Part shown: piece after piece, positions 39,220 to 42,276 of the stretch
Layout of the letters: the number at the start of each line of letters is the position of its first letter
Position numbering within the stretch: the first letter of the stretch is position 1
From: Acidobacteriota bacterium
GTDB taxonomy: Bacteria; Acidobacteriota; Polarisedimenticolia; Gp22-AA2
NCBI GenBank assembly: GCA_018606725.1
Contig: JAGYID010000011.1
Span: 1-42,276, forward strand
Reading direction: 5' to 3'
Length of the DNA stretch: 42,276 nt
The notes under the pieces: generated by a model
What the model saw: only the letters and a program-made list of their open reading frames with translations
Database searches by the model: none
Told to the model about the DNA's origin: nothing
Position numbers and translations under genes: made by a program

Positions 39220-39605
39220 GCGTCGCGGAGACCGGGCCGCCGTACCGCGGGCATCTGGACCTCGGCCGCCGGGGCGAGGCGGCGGCGGCGCGCTTTCTGG
39301 CCGGGCTCGGCTTCCGGATCCTCGAGCGCGGCTTCCGGACGCGTGCCGGCGAGATCGACCTCGTCGCGCTCGAGGGGGACACCCTGGTGTTCGTGGAGGT
39401 CAAGACGCGCCGCTCCCTCAACTTCGGAGCGCCGGCGGAGGCGGTGGACGCACGCAAGCAGTCCCGGATCGAGAGGGCGGCGGCCCTCTACCTCAGCCGG
39501 CGGCCCGCCTGGGACCCGCCGGTCCGCTTCGACGTGGTGGAAATCCTCGGCCGCCCGGGAGGGCGGGCGCGGATCCGGCTGTTGCGCGATGCGTTCAGGG
39601 CGTGA
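39213..39605 (+). CDS. UPF0102/YraN-family nuclease-like protein
   Basis: GHLDLGRRGEAAAARFLAGLGFRILERGFRTRAGEIDLVALEGDTLVFVEVKTRRS. Confidence 0.92.
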   Translation: MLSVAETGPPYRGHLDLGRRGEAAAARFLAGLGFRILERGFRTRAGEIDLVALEGDTLVFVEVKTRRSLNFGAPAEAVDARKQSRIERAAALYLSRRPAWDPPVRFDVVEILGRPGGRARIRLLRDAFRA

Positions 39606-39634
39606 GGGCCGGAGGTACCCCAGGCCGCCGGACC

Positions 39635-39664
39635 TTGACAGTGGCTGGAAGCGCCCGGTATAGT
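39635..39664 (+). promoter_or_regulatory. Sigma70-type promoter for tRNA-Gly
   Basis: TTGACA, 18-nt spacer, TATAGT. Confidence 0.65.
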
Positions 39665-39694
39665 TTCGCGGCGGTCGGCAGGCACCGGCTGTGA

Positions 39695-39769
<75 letters not shown>

Positions 39770-39778
39770 GGCATCATG

Positions 39779-39809
39779 GCCGGCTCGTTGATGAGCCGGC
39801 TCTTTTTTT
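39779..39809 (+). terminator. Intrinsic terminator after tRNA-Gly
   Basis: GCCGGCTC-gttgat-GAGCCGGC followed by TCTTTTTTT. Confidence 0.93.
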
Positions 39810-39827
39810 ACCCGCCCGCGGGGCCGA

Positions 39828-39856
39828 TTGACACCCCTTCCCCGCCCCGGTATCAT
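39828..39856 (+). promoter_or_regulatory. Sigma70-type promoter for tRNA-Cys
   Basis: TTGACA, 17-nt spacer, TATCAT. Confidence 0.7.
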
Positions 39857-39883
39857 GCGAAGCCTCGTCAAACAAGGACTTCA

Positions 39884-39958
39884 GGCGGCGTAGCCAAGCG
39901 GTAAGGCAGAGGTCTGCAAAACCTCCATACATCGGTTCGATTCCGATCGCCGCCTCCA
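39884..39958 (+). tRNA. tRNA-Cys (anticodon GCA), 3' CCA encoded
   Basis: GGCGGCG/CGCCGCC acceptor; GAGGT-CTGCAAA-ACCTC anticodon arm; TCGGTTCGATTCCGA T-arm; TCCA end. Confidence 0.96.
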
Positions 39959-39970
39959 TTCCCCCCGATT

Positions 39971-40006
39971 GCATGAGCCCGGCCGAAATCCCGGTCCGGC
40001 TCATGC
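39971..40006. terminator. Hairpin downstream of tRNA-Cys, possible terminator or processing structure (no U-tract)
   Basis: GCATGAGCC ... GGCTCATGC, perfect 9-bp outer stem with further G/C pairing inside. Confidence 0.5.
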
Positions 40007-40072
40007 CCCCACCCTGCACCCGCCCGCCCGGCCTTGCATTCTCGGCGCCCGGGACTCATTTTTGACGCCGCC

Positions 40073-40618
40073 ATGGGCGCACTGATGAGCGCGATGCTGT
40101 CGGATTACGACTTCTGGGTGAACTTCACCTCGAACCTCGTCGCCGGCGTCATCCTGACGCTGATCTTCGGGTTGGTGCTGTCGACCGTGGTCGGCCGTTA
40201 CAGCGAGAGGAGGAAGGCCAAGGAGCAGCGCCGGAAATTCCTGGAGTTCATCGAAAGGGAGCTGCGCCGGAACACGAACGCCCTGACAACCGCGCTGCAG
40301 GAGCTGCCGCGCGGCAACATGCCGTACCCACTGTTCGAAGTATCAGCCTGGAAGGTGTCGGTGAACTCGTCGCTGCTCGACAACATGAACGTCGAGCTGG
40401 TCCTGCCGATCCTGTCGTCCTACAACCGGATCTGGGCGGCCAACGACCTGTACCAGAACCTGCTGGAGGCGTACTTCGAGCGGCTGGCCAAGCCGTCCGA
40501 GGCCTCCGAGAAGCGCTACCTGTTCTTCCGCAAGACGCTCCTCGACCGCCTGCACGACCTGCAGCCGAAGCTGACCGACTCGCTCTCCGAGATCGACCGC
40601 CATCTGAAGGCGGCCTGA
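40073..40618 (+). CDS. Single-TM hypothetical protein with charged helical cytoplasmic part (ORF track begins at TTG 40034)
   Basis: MGALMSAMLSDYDFWVNFTSNLVAGVILTLIFGLVLSTVVGRYSERRKAKEQRRKFLEFIERELRRN... Confidence 0.65.
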   Translation: MGALMSAMLSDYDFWVNFTSNLVAGVILTLIFGLVLSTVVGRYSERRKAKEQRRKFLEFIERELRRNTNALTTALQELPRGNMPYPLFEVSAWKVSVNSSLLDNMNVELVLPILSSYNRIWAANDLYQNLLEAYFERLAKPSEASEKRYLFFRKTLLDRLHDLQPKLTDSLSEIDRHLKAA

Positions 40619-40656
40619 TCCGCCTCGGACCCGCGAGGCGCCGCGAGCCTCGCTAG

Positions 40657-42012
40657 CTAGCGGACCGCGGCGAACGCCGCATCCAGGATGTCGACCGCCT
40701 TGTCGACGTCGGCGGCGCTGGCGATCAGCGGCGGCGACAGGCGGATAGTCGAGCTGCCGCACGGCAGGATCAGGAGACCCCGTTCGAACGATGAGACGAT
40801 GACCTGGTGTCGCTCGTGCGGCGCCGGCTCCCGGGTGGCCCGATCCTTCACCAGCTCGATCCCCACCATGAGACCGATCCCGCGGACATCGCCGATCAGG
40901 CGGTGCTTCTGTTGCAGCCCCTTGAGCTTCTCGATCAGGTGCCGGCCGACCTTTCCGGCGTTGTCGACCAGGCCTCCCTGCAGCAGGCGCAGGGTCGCCA
41001 GCGCCGAGGCGCAGGAGACCGGGTTGCCGCCGAAGGTCGAGCCGTGTCCGCCGTCATTCCATTTCATGACGCTGTCGCGCGCGATGACCGCCGAGATCGG
41101 CATCCCGGACCCGATCCCCTTCGCCAGGATGATCATGTCCGGGTCGATGCCGTAGTGCTCGAGCGCGAACATCTTCCCGGTGCGCCCCATGCCGCTCTGC
41201 ACCTCGTCGGCGATGAGCAGAATGCCGTGCTGGCGGCACAGGGCCTGGAGCTTCGGCAGGAACTCGGGGTGAGGCGGGATGAAGCCGCCCTCGCCCTGCA
41301 CCGGCTCGACGATGACCGCGGCGACCTCCTGCGGGTCGATGGTGTGGTGAAAATAGGACTCGGTCAGCAACTCGAGGCACTCGACCGCGCACGATTCCGG
41401 CTTCCGGTTCACCGGGCAGCGGTAGCAGTAGGCGTAGTGCGTGTGCTCCACCTCCGGGAGAAACGGTCCGTAGCCCCGCCGCTGTACCGGCTTGCTGGCG
41501 GTCAACGACATCGCCCCGAAGGTCCGCCCGTGGAAGGCGCCGTAGAAGCCGACGATCTTCTGGCGGCCGGTGCGCACCCGCGCCAGCTTCATGGCGGTCT
41601 CGACCGCCTCCGCCCCCGAGTTGGTCAGGAACACCCGCTTGCCGCCGCTCATCGGGGCGATGCGGGCCAGCTCCTCGCACAGATCGACATAGACCGGGTA
41701 GAAGAAATCCGTGTAGCAGATGTGGATCAGCTTGCCGGCCTGTTCCTGGATCGCCTTGACGACTTCAGGGTGACAGTGACCGGTCGACACGGTGGAGATG
41801 CCGGCGGCGAAATCGAGAAAGCGGTTGCCGTCCACGTCCTCGACCACCATTCCCTGGGCGCGTGCGACGACCAGCGGCACGTCCTTGCTGAGGTTCTGAG
41901 AGACCGTTCGGGCGTCGCGGGCGATGAGCTCCTTCGCCTTCGGGCCTGGCAGGGGGGTGGCGATCTTCGGGTATTCACCGGGGTAGTCGGGAGGAAACGG
42001 CAAGCGGGCCAT
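40657..42012 (-). CDS. Class III (PLP) aminotransferase, acetylornithine/4-aminobutyrate aminotransferase-like
   Basis: DVDGNRFLDFAAGISTVSTGHCHPEVVKAIQEQ, VFLTNSGAEAVETAMKLAR, GFYGAFHGRTFGAMSLTASK, ILLIADEVQSGMGRTGKMFALEHYGIDPDMIILAKGIGSGMPISAVIA. Confidence 0.93.
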   Translation of the reverse strand: MARLPFPPDYPGEYPKIATPLPGPKAKELIARDARTVSQNLSKDVPLVVARAQGMVVEDVDGNRFLDFAAGISTVSTGHCHPEVVKAIQEQAGKLIHICYTDFFYPVYVDLCEELARIAPMSGGKRVFLTNSGAEAVETAMKLARVRTGRQKIVGFYGAFHGRTFGAMSLTASKPVQRRGYGPFLPEVEHTHYAYCYRCPVNRKPESCAVECLELLTESYFHHTIDPQEVAAVIVEPVQGEGGFIPPHPEFLPKLQALCRQHGILLIADEVQSGMGRTGKMFALEHYGIDPDMIILAKGIGSGMPISAVIARDSVMKWNDGGHGSTFGGNPVSCASALATLRLLQGGLVDNAGKVGRHLIEKLKGLQQKHRLIGDVRGIGLMVGIELVKDRATREPAPHERHQVIVSSFERGLLILPCGSSTIRLSPPLIASAADVDKAVDILDAAFAAVR

Positions 42013-42201
42013 GGGGCGATCTCTCCTCGAGAGGACGGCTGTTGCGCCGGGGACGAGGCATTCTGGCCGCGCCGGCGCCGGGTGTCAAGGTCGCGGCGGC
42101 GCCCGCCGCGGACGTCCGCGATGGCTCGGGGGGCGGCGGCGTGCGCCTCGCGGGGCACGCTGCGCGCCGCCCGGATTGGCTGAAGAACGCCGACGGGCGG
42201 T

Positions 42202-42267
42202 GCTCGCTCGCGCTCCGCACGGCGGGCTCGGCTACAAAGCGCTCGCTCCGCCGCGCTCCGCGACGGC
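42202..42267. repeat. Two imperfect tandem copies of a GCTCGCTC(n)CGCTCCGC(n)ACGGC unit, running toward the window edge
   Basis: gctcgctcgcgctccgcacggc (42202-42223) and gctcgctccgccgcgctccgcgacggc (42241-42267). Confidence 0.5.
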
Positions 42268-42276
42268 CCCGCGAGG

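Overview
High-GC bacterial chromosomal window, dominated by housekeeping genes. The taxon is uncertain; the Oar-like TonB receptor and gene content would fit Acidobacteriota or a related phylum, but this is inference only. Recognisable genes, left to right: glmU, a TPR protein, folK, a deoxynucleoside kinase, panB, panC, coaE, folD, two small or secreted unknowns, thiolase plus 3-hydroxyacyl-CoA dehydrogenase, a helicase-exonuclease fusion resembling MrfA+MrfB, an HU-family protein, a COQ7/ferritin-like unknown, mtaB, purE, a small Cys-rich protein, purD, a DUF885 protein, a ~1265-aa multidomain Fe-S/flavin oxidoreductase, a LysM/amidase_3 cell-wall hydrolase, gatA, gatC, a secreted unknown, a PDZ/GAF/PAS histidine kinase with an NtrC-type regulator, a large TonB-dependent receptor with a Ca-loop-rich insertion, cysS, a YraN-like protein, tRNA-Gly(GCC), tRNA-Cys(GCA), a small membrane protein and a class III aminotransferase. 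No CRISPR array, prophage or intact transposase was seen. The most notable non-coding signal is a 280-bp structured element (5855-6134) with 34-bp imperfect terminal inverted repeats bounded by CTAG, whose left CTAG supplies the panC stop codon. A related 15-bp terminus occurs at the glmU stop codon. The most notable protein signals are the helicase-exonuclease fusion and the roughly ten D-x-[DN]-x-[DN]-G-like loops inserted in the TonB receptor. All assignments come from reading the sequence and translations; no database search was run.
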